A stretch of DNA of 40,471 bases from NCBI GenBank assembly GCA_016212395.1, contig JACRGF010000065.1:1-40471 (forward strand), read 5' to 3'. Shown here piece after piece: positions 1 to 10,954 of the stretch; the first letter of the stretch is position 1; the number at the start of each line of letters is the position of its first letter. The position numbers and the translations under genes were made by a program. A model generated the notes under the pieces. That model saw only the letters and a program-made list of their open reading frames with translations, was not told the DNA's origin and did not search any database. Source of the DNA: Microcaldota archaeon. GTDB lineage: Archaea; Micrarchaeota; Micrarchaeia; Burarchaeales; JACRGF01.

Positions 1-131
1 TCATGGGAACTCTCAGAAACCAGAAAGGAGCAGGAATCTACGAAGTGCTTGCATCAATGGTTGCGACTTGGAACTTGCAGGGAATCAACCCGCAGGTTGC
101 GTTAATTGCTGCAATGCGAGGGAGCAGCTAA
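1..131 (+). pseudogene. C-terminal end of an IS66-like transposase (truncated by window edge; intact or partial state unknown)
   Basis: Frame from base 3 reads MGTLRNQKGAGIYEVLASMVATWNLQGINPQVALIAAMRGSS*, resembling IS66-type transposase C-termini (R-N-x-KGA-x-IYE...TW-x-x-QG-x-NP). Confidence 0.55.
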
Positions 132-183
132 ACACTTACAATAAACCCACCTGTTTTTATACCACTTCCGCCAAAATACTATT

Positions 184-750
184 ATGGCTCACGTTCAAAG
201 ACCAGTGCCGCAAGCTCGCCAAGCGCCAGCGCAAGAAGCTCCACCTGCATTCATAAACCCTCATTTTGCGAAAGCGCACGAGATACTGGCTAAGGTTAGC
301 AATTCCGCTCCAGAAACTCAGCCGTTTTCGCCTAATCGTTTTTTAAAAAGGTCGCGCGTGCTCGTCTTGTGCATTAATTCAGTAAATCCAAAATGCGTGG
401 GTTCAGCCAGTGATTTAAACTCCCTGCTTTCACTCAAAGTCAATTTCGTAAGTTTGCATGCCCTGCCGTTTGATAAAACTCCTGAATACATTAGCTTCAT
501 CAAGGCGCAAAAAATAAATATAGTAATCCTATTCTGCGATTCTCCTGCTCAAGCACGCGAGTTCATCGCGCAAGCGAGAAAAGCGTCTCCTTCGACTCGC
601 TTTGCCGTAGCGTGCCACTTTTCTGACGCTAACGCTTCCGAGTTTGCGCAAATTGCCGATTGCGTGATCGTTCCACCTTTCTACGTTTCTGCGTTGTACG
701 CTCAACTAGACGGCATCCTTGCGCGCCCTCCGAAAACCGCGACACGCTGA
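184..750 (+). CDS. hypothetical protein, possible Rossmann-like alpha/beta C-terminal domain
   Basis: 188-aa ORF; TATA-like tttttatacc about 25 nt upstream suggests a leaderless start. Confidence 0.6.
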   Translation: MAHVQRPVPQARQAPAQEAPPAFINPHFAKAHEILAKVSNSAPETQPFSPNRFLKRSRVLVLCINSVNPKCVGSASDLNSLLSLKVNFVSLHALPFDKTPEYISFIKAQKINIVILFCDSPAQAREFIAQARKASPSTRFAVACHFSDANASEFAQIADCVIVPPFYVSALYAQLDGILARPPKTATR

Positions 751-760
751 AACCACTGCA

Positions 761-767
761 TATAAAA
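761..767 (+). promoter_or_regulatory. TATA box of tRNA-Thr(TGT)
   Basis: TATAAAA 27-33 nt upstream of the tRNA 5' end at 794. Confidence 0.6.
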
Positions 768-793
768 CGTTTTTTTCGCTAATTATCCACATT

Positions 794-1053
794 GCCTCTG
801 TAGCTCAGTGGTAGAGCGGCTGTTTTGTAACCTTTTTTTCTTTCTTTTCTCGTTGAAAAGAAAGAAAAAAACGTTAACGAAAAAAAGAAAGAAAAAGGAA
901 AAAGCGTTAACGAGGCAGATAAACAGCAGGTCAGGAGTTCAATCCGCCCCTTTTCTTTCTTTTCCTCGCTGGAAAAGAAAGAAAAGGTGCAGGGTGCCCC
1001 AAAAGAAAGAAAAAACAGGTGCATCACACGGCGTGAAAACCTCCTCAGAGGCT
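794..1053 (+). tRNA. tRNA-Thr(TGT) with two introns: 830-921 (37/38) and 944-1039 (59/60, T-loop)
   Basis: Acceptor GCCTCTG/CAGAGGC, anticodon stem GCTGT/ACAGC, loop TTTGTAA, T-stem AGGAG/CTCCT, T-loop TTCAATC after intron removal. BHB 1: UUUG/CAGA central helix, UAA and UAA bulges, CCUU/GAGG inner helix. BHB 2: UUCA/UGAA central helix, AUC and AAC bulges, CGCC/GGCG inner helix. Confidence 0.9.
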
Positions 1054-1261
1054 TTTTTTTTGTTTTGAAGTTTAGGAGTTTTGTAGTTTAGAGGTTTAGG
1101 GGTTTTGAGTTTTGAATAGTTTCGACTGGTTTTGTTTCGGGGTTTCGACTTGTTTTGGTTTGTTTTGTCTATGTAGTTTGGTTTCGCGGTTTTTTTGTGG
1201 AACGTTTTTTAATGTTGCAGAGTGAATTCTTGCAAATCCTTTTTATGGAGGTTGTTTGTTT

Positions 1262-1720
1262 ATGGCGGATGTTGGAGAAATCGTTTTCAATGCGAAGTAC
1301 GGCAATTGGATCAGCGTCAAGAAAATGGCTATTGATTCCGAGGACAAGCCTGCCGAGGTTGTTTACAAGCTGAGTTCAATTAATGACGTGATTAACAGGA
1401 AGGGTTTCGAGTTTGCAGGCGTTAAAACCGACGTTATCGACGCGTTCGCTGCTGACTTGACGAAGGGAAAGCGCACTGGCTACGCGAACTTGGCTGAAGT
1501 GTTCGGCTCTCTAAAGCCTTCTGAGGTTGACGAGAAGCTGAAGCAGGCAGTAAGCGAGGAAATAATTCTTCCTCTCGCGCGTGCTTACTTCGTGCGCAGA
1601 ATAGTTGAGTCGCTCGGCTACCCCGTCATTCCAAGCTGTGAACTGCTTCAAAAAATATATCCAGACTTAAAGTTTCCAAAGCCAAAAGGCAACTTCGGAG
1701 GAAAAAAGAAACAACAGTAA
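1262..1720 (+). CDS. conserved archaeal hypothetical protein (possibly DUF2666-like)
   Basis: 152 aa from ATG 1262; SD-like ggaggt at about 1247-1252; MADVGEIVFNAKYGNWISVKK... Confidence 0.65.
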   Translation: MADVGEIVFNAKYGNWISVKKMAIDSEDKPAEVVYKLSSINDVINRKGFEFAGVKTDVIDAFAADLTKGKRTGYANLAEVFGSLKPSEVDEKLKQAVSEEIILPLARAYFVRRIVESLGYPVIPSCELLQKIYPDLKFPKPKGNFGGKKKQQ

Positions 1721-1734
1721 TTTCTGTTCTGAAG

Positions 1735-1840
1735 ACAGACAACTGGAAACTGTGAACGAGTGTTCTGCAAAACTTCAAAACTGGAAACTGCGAACGAAGA
1801 GCCTGTGAAACTTCAAAACTGGAAACAGTGAACGAGAGTG
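1735..1840 (+). repeat. ~3 degenerate 38-bp tandem units (AACTGGAAACTGYGAACGA)
   Basis: GAACGA recurs at 1754, 1792 and 1830 (period 38) with CTTCAAAACTGGAAAC between. Confidence 0.85.
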
Positions 1841-1847
1841 ACGCGTT

Positions 1848-2117
1848 ATGCACGAGTATGCTGTTGCGAGCAAGGTGCTCTCTGAATTGGTTGCTGAAGC
1901 TAGAAAGCACAAGGCAAAGAAGCTGGTTGGCGCTAAAATTCGCTTGGCGCGCGATTTAACAGACCATGTGTCCCCAGAAGCATTTCAATCATTACTCTCC
2001 CAGTTGCTGCTTGCGACAGACTCTTTCGTTAAAAACGCGAAGTTCAAGGTAGAAAAAGACGAAAAAGGCGAATTAAAGGAAGGGCAATTCTGCATTTTAG
2101 AAATAGACGTAGAATAG
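1848..2117 (+). CDS. HypA/HybF-like protein lacking the zinc-binding region
   Basis: 89 aa starting MHEYAVASKVLSELVAEA; the usual paired CxxC Zn motifs are absent. Confidence 0.55.
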   Translation: MHEYAVASKVLSELVAEARKHKAKKLVGAKIRLARDLTDHVSPEAFQSLLSQLLLATDSFVKNAKFKVEKDEKGELKEGQFCILEIDVE

Positions 2118-2219
2118 TCTTTTAATTATTAATCTGCGTTTTTATGCAAATAGTTTTTTCCAGCAAGCAGTCTAGATATAATTGTAACGTTCCTAGTCCT
2201 CACAATTTCTAACTTTCTC

Positions 2220-2702
2220 TTAGAATTTGTTTTTTAGTATTTTTGCTGGCACTCCTGCTGCGAACGCGTTTGCAGGCACGTCTTTGTTCACTAGCGAAAA
2301 TGCTGCAACTGTTGCATTATCCCTTATTTTTACGCCTGGCAGGATTAGGCAGTTTGAGCCTATCAGCACATTTTTGCCTATCTGCACTCTTCCTTTTTTC
2401 CAAGATTTTATTAGAAATTCGTGTGTTAGTATTGTTGTGTTGTAGCCTATGAGGCTGTTGTCGCCTATTTCTATTAGTTCTGGGTAGAAAATGTCTAGTG
2501 TTGCTCCTAGGGCGATTGCAGTGTTTTTGCCTATTTTTGCTCCGACTAGTCTGTAGAGAAAGTTTTTCAGGTGGAGAGAGGGCAGGTAGCGTGCGAGGTA
2601 TATTATTTTGAAGTTGATTATCGTGCGCAGTGGGTTTCTTATTCTTGCCCATTGCCAGAGCGAGTTTCTTTCTTTTGCCGGGTATTCTTGGAGTTCGCGC
2701 AT
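2220..2702 (-). CDS. hexapeptide-repeat (LbH) acyltransferase
   Basis: GDNSLIGYNTTILTHEF...IGKNVLIGSNCLILPGVKIRDNATVAAFSLVNKDVPANAFAAGVPAKI. Confidence 0.85.
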   Translation of the reverse strand: MRELQEYPAKERNSLWQWARIRNPLRTIINFKIIYLARYLPSLHLKNFLYRLVGAKIGKNTAIALGATLDIFYPELIEIGDNSLIGYNTTILTHEFLIKSWKKGRVQIGKNVLIGSNCLILPGVKIRDNATVAAFSLVNKDVPANAFAAGVPAKILKNKF

Positions 2703-2953
2703 ACGCTTGTTTGCTTGGAGGGATTGAAAATAAAAAACGTTGGGTGGCGCGCAATTCCATTAAAAATGTTGGGTGGTTGAATTGAAGTTTAGAAGTTTTG
2801 GAAGTTTAGGAGTTTTGGTTAAGCAGTTTTGGAGTTTTGTAGTTGTTTTGACTCGTTTCGAGTTGGTTTTGGTTGCGTGTTTTTTGTTTGGCGTTTTGCA
2901 TTTTTTTTTATGTTTTTGTTTGTTGTTCGTGTGCGTTTGGCAGGTGGGTTTGC

Positions 2954-3496
2954 ATGAATGAAATTGTTTTTGCTCAAACTGTTGAGTTGGTTGCTATTGT
3001 TGCATCCATTCAGTTGTGCTTGTTCGTGTTTTGGCTATGGAAGCGTTTTGATGATTTCAAGAAACTCTTGGTGCCTGTTTTCTTGTTTTTCGTGTTCGGT
3101 GCTGCTGATGCGCTCGTTACTATTTCCAACAATGTTTTTTCTGTGCGCGAGGGCAATCCTTACGCGCGTGTTTTCATCGAGTGGGGTGGTTGGAAGGGCT
3201 ATGTTTTTTTGACTGTATTGTGGGTTTGCTTGTGGGCTTTCGCTGCGCTCGCGTTGTTGGAGTTGCGCGCTCGTGAAAAGAATGGAAGCAAGAAGGCGTT
3301 TTTTCTTTTCGCGTGCTTGGCTGAATTTTACGCTTTAGCAGTTGGCCACGCGTGGGGTTTTCTCTCGTGGTTTGGAGTTTTCTTGTTTAGTGGCGGGTTG
3401 GGGGAAAAACTAGCTTGTTTTGTTTTTGCCGGCGCGCTTTTCGCGTTAGTCCATTCGGCAATAGTTTTTGCTTTAAAGCGCGCCAGGCATGTTTAG
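2954..3496 (+). CDS. multi-pass membrane protein, unknown function
   Basis: Hydrophobic segments; internal ATG at 2954 (MNEIVFAQTVELVAIVAS...). Confidence 0.6.
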   Translation: MNEIVFAQTVELVAIVASIQLCLFVFWLWKRFDDFKKLLVPVFLFFVFGAADALVTISNNVFSVREGNPYARVFIEWGGWKGYVFLTVLWVCLWAFAALALLELRAREKNGSKKAFFLFACLAEFYALAVGHAWGFLSWFGVFLFSGGLGEKLACFVFAGALFALVHSAIVFALKRARHV

Positions 3497-3660
3497 CGTT
3501 TGCCTTTCTTTTTCTTTTTTGCTGCGGGCTTTGCGCATGCTTTCGGCTCGCACTTATTGCACAAATGAGGATGCTTTTCGCTTCTCTTTACTCCGAACAC
3601 GTGCTTGCAAATCATTGCCCTCAAGCCTTTCAACGGAACACCGCATTTTTGGCATTTCAT
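3493..3660 (-). CDS. small Cys/His-rich (putative zinc ribbon) basic protein
   Basis: Translated by hand: MKCQKCGVPLKGLRAMICKHVFGVKRSEKHPHLCNKCEPKACAKPAAKKKKKGKR* (55 aa); CxxC...CxH...HxHxCxxC spacing and Lys-rich tail; below the track length cutoff. Confidence 0.7.
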   Translation of the reverse strand: MKCQKCGVPLKGLRAMICKHVFGVKRSEKHPHLCNKCEPKACAKPAAKKKKKGKR

Positions 3661-3738
3661 AAACGACCACCTTGATAAACCAATTTGACGGGGGTATTAA
3701 TAAGCTTTTTCTATTTGCTTCGACGAGAATTTCTTTTT

Positions 3739-4608
3739 TCACTTTTTTTCTTCGAGGTAGCTTACGATGTTTTCGTACACTTTCATTCCTTCGCCGTTTT
3801 CTGGGTTTGGTTTTCCTTCTCGCTTGTTTTTTTCTTTTATTTTCGCCCAGCACGGGTGGTTTTCGAATAGTTGGAATGCTTCAGTGTGCGTCATGTGGCC
3901 AAACACCCTGCCAGTTGCGTCGCTCAATCCCGCGATCGCGTCTATTGAGCCGTTGGGGTTGAACGGGAATTCCTGTGTTGGCTCTAGCGTTTTAGGATGC
4001 GCGTACTGCAATAGCACGTTGTTTTCTTCGTGCAGTCGCGCGAGTATTCCTCTTCCTTCTTCTCCGCTTTGCCCGTATTCTGATGTTACAACAAATTTTC
4101 CTTCCCCGTGCCTTACTGGCGCGTAAATGTGTTCTATTCCTTTGAATGCAATGCATTTTGTCTTGGGGTTTACTTTGTGCTGCACCCAGCGCACTTCGTA
4201 CTTGTTCGAGTCGTTGAACGCGAGCGATGCGGATTGCTTGGAATAGTTGTCCCATCCCGGGAGCATCCCAAATTTCACCATTACTTGGAAACCGTTGCAT
4301 ATTCCGTAAACCACTCCGCCTTTGGCAATGAATTCCTGCATTGCTTCAAGGAATTTTTTTCCGCTTGTTTTTATTTTCGAGGAGCGGATGAGATTTGCGA
4401 GTGCTTGCGCGCTTCCAAGGTCGTCTCCAAACGAAAACCCGCCGGGGAAAGAAAAAACGTTATAGTCAAGCACGTTTACTTTTCCATTTATCACGTCGTT
4501 AATGTGGCGGATGGTGCTTTCAGCTCCAGCTCGCTCGAACGCCTTGCTCATTTCGCGCTCGCAGTTTATTCCGTAGCCTGTTATTACAAGTGATTTTACT
4601 TTATTCAC
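3739..4608 (-). CDS. purQ: phosphoribosylformylglycinamidine synthase, glutamine amidotransferase subunit
   Basis: SFPGGFSFGDDLGSA, GGVVYGICNGFQVM motifs; adjacent to purL. Confidence 0.93.
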   Translation of the reverse strand: MNKVKSLVITGYGINCEREMSKAFERAGAESTIRHINDVINGKVNVLDYNVFSFPGGFSFGDDLGSAQALANLIRSSKIKTSGKKFLEAMQEFIAKGGVVYGICNGFQVMVKFGMLPGWDNYSKQSASLAFNDSNKYEVRWVQHKVNPKTKCIAFKGIEHIYAPVRHGEGKFVVTSEYGQSGEEGRGILARLHEENNVLLQYAHPKTLEPTQEFPFNPNGSIDAIAGLSDATGRVFGHMTHTEAFQLFENHPCWAKIKEKNKREGKPNPENGEGMKVYENIVSYLEEKK

Positions 4609-7600
4609 TGCATTCAGCTCCTTTTTCAGGCAAGTCGAATTTGAACGTCGTGCAGTACGCTTTGCGCAGTTCTTCTATCTTTGTTTTGCTTTCCTGCCCG
4701 TTCAAGCCTATTATTGCAAATTCTTTTTCGTTTGTTATTGTCCCGATTTCGCTTATTTTCGTTTTCGTTTTTTGCGCGAGTTCTTCGAATTTTTTCTTGT
4801 TTTTCGCGCTTACCGTCACCGCGAACCTGTTCTGCGTTTCTGTGAACAGGAGGAAGTCGCTTCTCGTTACTTCTTCTGTCTTGCGCATTTTGTTTAAGTC
4901 TATTTTCATTCCCAAGTTTCCTGCTATTGCTTTGAGCGCAAGAGCTGTTGCGATTCCTCCTTTTGAAGCGTAGATGCTTGATGCGAAGAGTTCTTTTTCA
5001 ATGCATTCGCTCACGAACTCGAATGTTTTTCTTGCTTCTTCAAAGCCTGCTTGCGGAGCGTTTTTTCCAACGAATTTTTCTCCGCGCAATTCGATTCCTT
5101 TAACTTCGTAGTATTGCGATGCGCCCAACTCTTTTTTCGCAGTTCCAATAACATACACGCCATCCCCCTCATTTTTCGCGTCTATTGTAACGCATTTCCT
5201 GTAATCTGGAATAGTGCATGTTGCTGTAATCAGTATCGTCGGAGGGACTGATATCCTCGTTTCTTTTCCATTCTCATCCTTAAACACTGCGTCGTTTTTC
5301 ATGCTGTCTTTTCCTGAAGTGAGCGGCGTGTTGAATGCTATTGCATAATCGTGCACTGCTTTTGCTATTTGCACGAGTTGCGCGAGCTTGTATTTTCCGT
5401 CCGGGTTGCGTTCGGAGTATTCACTGTCTGGAGTGCAGAAGTTGTCGCACACTGACCAGTAGTGATTGTTGTCTTTCTTGAGTTGTGGCAGCCTGCCTCC
5501 GAGTGCTATTATTTTTCCTACTGCGTCGTTGAACGCGCTCGCGCCTGACGCGTAGGCGTCATTGTCTGCGTATTTAGGGAATGCTCCTTGCGCTACTGCG
5601 AGCGCTTCGTGCGTGTTGAGCTCAATTGGCTTTATTACTGTTGCTGGAGCGCACGCGCTTCCGTATACTCCGCAAAGCGGTTTTATTATCGTCCCGCCTT
5701 TTACTCCGTCGTCTTTCTGGCGGAGCGTCCATTCCTTGCTTGCAACGTCCGGAGCTGAAAGCACCTTGCATGTTTCTTTCGCCAAGTCTGCTGGCTCTTC
5801 GAATTCCGGTTCTTCGAATGAAGGCTTCCTCCATTCCGCGCTCATTTTCTTTTTTGGGACTCCGTAGTGGAGGAATTTCATTTCAAGCAGGCACACTTTT
5901 TTTTCGTTGTATTCCACGTCCAGGTACCCTGAGTTGTTGAATTCGCCTATTGCTGTTATTTCAACGTCGCGTTCGCTTGCGAGCTGCTGTAATTCCTGCA
6001 AGTGTTTTTTTTCTATTGCAAGGCTCATTCTTTCCTGTGATTCTGAAATGAATATTTCCCATGGCTTGAGCCCTGGGTATTTGAGCGGCACGCGTTCGAG
6101 TTGCACTTTCACTCCGTTGCTTTGCTGTGCCATTTCCCCGAGCGAAGACGACAAGCCGCCTGCTCCATTGTCTGTTATTGCTTTTATGAGCCCTTTGTCT
6201 CTTGCTTCGATTATGAAGTCGAGCATTATTTTTTGGGTTATGGGGTCGCCTATTTGGACTGCTGTTGCAGGAGTTCCTTCTTTTCTTTCTTCACTAGACA
6301 TTGTTGCTCCGTGAATGCCGTCTTTCCCAACTCTCCCGCCTGCCATTACTGCCAAGTCTCCTGGCTCTATTGTTTTCGTGTACGACGGCTTGCCTGCAAT
6401 TGTTTCAGGCATGAGCCCTCCTGTTCCGCAGTAGACGAGCGGTTTTCCCATGAACCTATCGTCGAACGTCATGCCTCCCAAGAGCGTTGGAATGCCGCAC
6501 TTGTTTCCGCCGTCTTTCACTCCTGAAATTACTCCGTCGTGGATTATTCTCGGGTGGAGTGTTTTCGGAGGGAGTTTTCCTTTGTAGAACGGGTTTGCGA
6601 AGCAGTAGTAGAACGTGTTGAACCAGCATTCTGCACCTCCCATTCCAGTGCCTGCCGGGTCCCTGTTGTTCCCGACTATGCCTGTGAGCGCGCCTCCGTA
6701 CGGGTCGAGTGCAGAAGGGGAATTGTGCGTTTCTACTTTCAGCGCGAACAGCAATTCTTTGTTGAAGCGCGTTACTCCTGCGTTGTCTTTGAACACGCTC
6801 ACGAGCCAGTTGCATTCCGCGTCGTCGAGTTTTTCGGATATTTTTTTCGTCGCTCCTGAAATGAACGTTTTGAAAAGCCCGTCTATCACTATCGTCTCGT
6901 TTTTTTCAACGTCCGTGAACGCTATTTCCGCGTTGAATTCTTTGTGCTTGCAGTGTTCGCTCCACGTTTGCGCGAGCACTTCAATCTCGCAGTCCGTGGC
7001 GGCTGCAGGCAATCCTTCCGCGCTTCTCTTGTTTTTCGTTTCTTCGCTTTCAAAGTATTTTTTTATCGCCTTCATTTCGTTCAAGTTGAGCGCAAGCACT
7101 CTCTCCCTGCTCAACTGCATTAATTCCTCGTCGCTCATTTTCTGCAAGTTGAATTCTTTCACTTCTATCTTCTGTTCTCCTTCAACTTTCGGAACTCGTT
7201 TTCCAATAATTTTTCCTTTTTTTGCTTCTTCTGCAGTAATTACTTCAAATCTTTCGATGAGCGTGTTTCCGAGTATTCCGCAGATTTTTTCGATTTGTTC
7301 GCGCGTGAGCTTGTTTCCAGTGAATAAGTATTGTGTTGAAGTGTAAAATTTTTCTTCTTCAGCGAGTTTTCTTCCGAGCGTGAATTCTGCCTGCATTTTA
7401 GCGGTTTTTCCGACTGCGTCAGTCACTCCTGGCAGGAAGCTTTTTTCAATCAGAACGTCGAATTTTACTCTGTATTTTTGCGTGAACGGCTCGTTTATCG
7501 TAAAGTTTTCAAGCACTTTGTCGGTGAGCGCTTCTTCAGCTATTTTTTTGAGTTCGCTTTCGTTCAACTGTGCTGTTGCAGTGAATACTTTAATCGTTTG

Positions 7601-7693
7601 CACGCGCTCTGCTTCGATTGCGAGAAAGTTTTTTATCTTGTTTTTCAGCGCGTTTTCTTCCTGCACGCCTACTTCAATCCTGTTCACGTTCAT
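4601..7693 (-). CDS. purL: phosphoribosylformylglycinamidine synthase II with N-terminal PurS-like region
   Basis: MNVNRIEVGVQEENALKNKI... then VETHNSPSALDPYGGALTGIVGNNRD, TDNGAGGLSSSLGEMA. Start set at 7693; the longer track ORF runs through a tRNA. Confidence 0.93.
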   Translation of the reverse strand: MNVNRIEVGVQEENALKNKIKNFLAIEAERVQTIKVFTATAQLNESELKKIAEEALTDKVLENFTINEPFTQKYRVKFDVLIEKSFLPGVTDAVGKTAKMQAEFTLGRKLAEEEKFYTSTQYLFTGNKLTREQIEKICGILGNTLIERFEVITAEEAKKGKIIGKRVPKVEGEQKIEVKEFNLQKMSDEELMQLSRERVLALNLNEMKAIKKYFESEETKNKRSAEGLPAAATDCEIEVLAQTWSEHCKHKEFNAEIAFTDVEKNETIVIDGLFKTFISGATKKISEKLDDAECNWLVSVFKDNAGVTRFNKELLFALKVETHNSPSALDPYGGALTGIVGNNRDPAGTGMGGAECWFNTFYYCFANPFYKGKLPPKTLHPRIIHDGVISGVKDGGNKCGIPTLLGGMTFDDRFMGKPLVYCGTGGLMPETIAGKPSYTKTIEPGDLAVMAGGRVGKDGIHGATMSSEERKEGTPATAVQIGDPITQKIMLDFIIEARDKGLIKAITDNGAGGLSSSLGEMAQQSNGVKVQLERVPLKYPGLKPWEIFISESQERMSLAIEKKHLQELQQLASERDVEITAIGEFNNSGYLDVEYNEKKVCLLEMKFLHYGVPKKKMSAEWRKPSFEEPEFEEPADLAKETCKVLSAPDVASKEWTLRQKDDGVKGGTIIKPLCGVYGSACAPATVIKPIELNTHEALAVAQGAFPKYADNDAYASGASAFNDAVGKIIALGGRLPQLKKDNNHYWSVCDNFCTPDSEYSERNPDGKYKLAQLVQIAKAVHDYAIAFNTPLTSGKDSMKNDAVFKDENGKETRISVPPTILITATCTIPDYRKCVTIDAKNEGDGVYVIGTAKKELGASQYYEVKGIELRGEKFVGKNAPQAGFEEARKTFEFVSECIEKELFASSIYASKGGIATALALKAIAGNLGMKIDLNKMRKTEEVTRSDFLLFTETQNRFAVTVSAKNKKKFEELAQKTKTKISEIGTITNEKEFAIIGLNGQESKTKIEELRKAYCTTFKFDLPEKGAECSE

Positions 7694-7724
7694 GCCTTCC
7701 ACTCTATAGCCCCTATTTTTTTTA

Positions 7725-7875
7725 AGCCTCGGGCGAGGATTGAACTCGCGGCCTCGTCCTTTCTGGTTGAATTTTGAAGGTATTGTTCGGTTTTCATGAA
7801 ACCGTCCAGCAAGACTTTCAAAATTTGAAAATTTTCGAATACCAAGGACGCGCTCTACCACTGAGCTACCGAGGC
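7725..7875 (-). tRNA. tRNA-Thr(GGT) with one 37/38 intron (7761-7839)
   Basis: Minus strand GCCTCGGTAGCTCAGTGGTAGAGCGCGTCCTTGGTA[intron]AGGACGAGGCCGCGAGTTCAATCCTCGCCCGAGGC; BHB central helix UUGG/CCAG with UAU and AAA bulges. Confidence 0.93.
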
Positions 7876-7992
7876 TTTGCATTTTTAAGTGGTTTTGATT
7901 TGTTCTGACTCGTCTTGACTTGTTTTGACTCGTTTTGGCTGTTCTTGGCTTTTGTCTTTTGGTTGAAGAGATTTTTAATGTTACAGTTTTGC

Positions 7993-8616
7993 TCATTTTT
8001 TGCGTGCGATTACCAAGAGCGTGCGTGCGAGTGTTGGAAACATTTTTCCAAGGCGCGGCGACTGTTTTCCTTTGCATGTTACAACGTCTCCGGTTATTTT
8101 TTCTATTTCAAATCCTTGTTGTTCTAATGCTTGCGTGATTGTTTTTTTTATGAAGTATTTTACGTGGTGCCCGGGGTGTTTGTAGTTCCAGTCTATCGCC
8201 GGGTTTTTTCCTAAAAGCAGGCGCAGTCTGTTTGTGAGTGATGCAAGGTTTGGTGTTGAAAGCAGGAGCATTCCGCCTTTTTTCAGTATCCTGTGCGATT
8301 CTTTCACTAAATTATGGGAGTAGCGAAGGTGTTCTATTATTTCAAGTGCGACTACTGCGTCGAATGATTCGTCTTTGAATGGGTATGGCGTTTTTTCAGC
8401 ATCCATTTTTACGCATTCGAAACCTTTTTGTTCTGCTTTTTTCAATGCGTCTTCGTCAATGTCTGCACATACCACGCTGTTGTTGTTTTTTTCTATGAGT
8501 TTGGCTATAAACCCATTGCGTGCCCCAATGTCTAACACTTTTTTTCCACTTCCTACCCGCCTTATCAATGGGTTTATTCTGTGCCAGTCTACTTGTTCTG
8601 GTTTCCAGTCGTCCAT
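7993..8616 (-). CDS. class I SAM-dependent methyltransferase
   Basis: KVLDIGARNGFIAKLIE...VCADIDEDAL...FDAVVALEIIEHL...LKKGGMLLLSTPN. Confidence 0.85.
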   Translation of the reverse strand: MDDWKPEQVDWHRINPLIRRVGSGKKVLDIGARNGFIAKLIEKNNNSVVCADIDEDALKKAEQKGFECVKMDAEKTPYPFKDESFDAVVALEIIEHLRYSHNLVKESHRILKKGGMLLLSTPNLASLTNRLRLLLGKNPAIDWNYKHPGHHVKYFIKKTITQALEQQGFEIEKITGDVVTCKGKQSPRLGKMFPTLARTLLVIARKK

Positions 8617-8633
8617 GATTTTCACATCGGAAA

Positions 8634-10616
<1,983 letters not shown>

Positions 10617-10954
10617 GTTCTCGGTTTTCAGGCTTCTGAAAACTGAAAACAGACTACTGGAAACCCGGGTAATGGGCAGGACTTAAGCGACCTTTTTTCT
10701 TTCTTTTTGTCGGTCAAAAAGAAAGAAAAAACCTCGACGAAAAAAGAAAGAAAAAGAAAATTCTTTCGTGAAATCCTGTGGCTTAGCGCCTTCGTGGGTT
10801 CAAACGCCGTCGTTTGAGAACGACTTGTTTTCATCGGCGTGCTGAAAATCCCTCCCCCCGCATAACTAGTTTTGAAGTTTCGAGTTGTCTTGTCTTTGTG
10901 GTTTTGATTAGTTTGGCGTGGCTTGCGCTGTTTGGCGTTTAAGCATTGTTTTTT

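Noticed and set aside
831-910. Y-R-R introns as a proven RNA triple helix
   Set aside because: A third strand of the same purine type does not form the standard pyrimidine-motif triplex; alternative strand pairing is as likely. Kept only as a question in the findings.
779-1068. Lys/Phe-rich ORFs at the Y-R-R tract
   Set aside because: They lie entirely over the intron-containing tRNA-Thr gene and are low-complexity translations.
6615-7346. Long + ORFs antisense to purL (and similar antisense ORFs in purA, glmM, valS and DP2)
   Set aside because: Ser/Cys-rich or Arg/Ala-rich shadow translations of codon-biased genes with no recognisable domain.
7694-8077. N-terminal ~128-aa extension of the purL ORF
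   Set aside because: It passes through tRNA-Thr(GGT) and its intron; the PurS-like region starts cleanly at MNVNRIEVG (7693).
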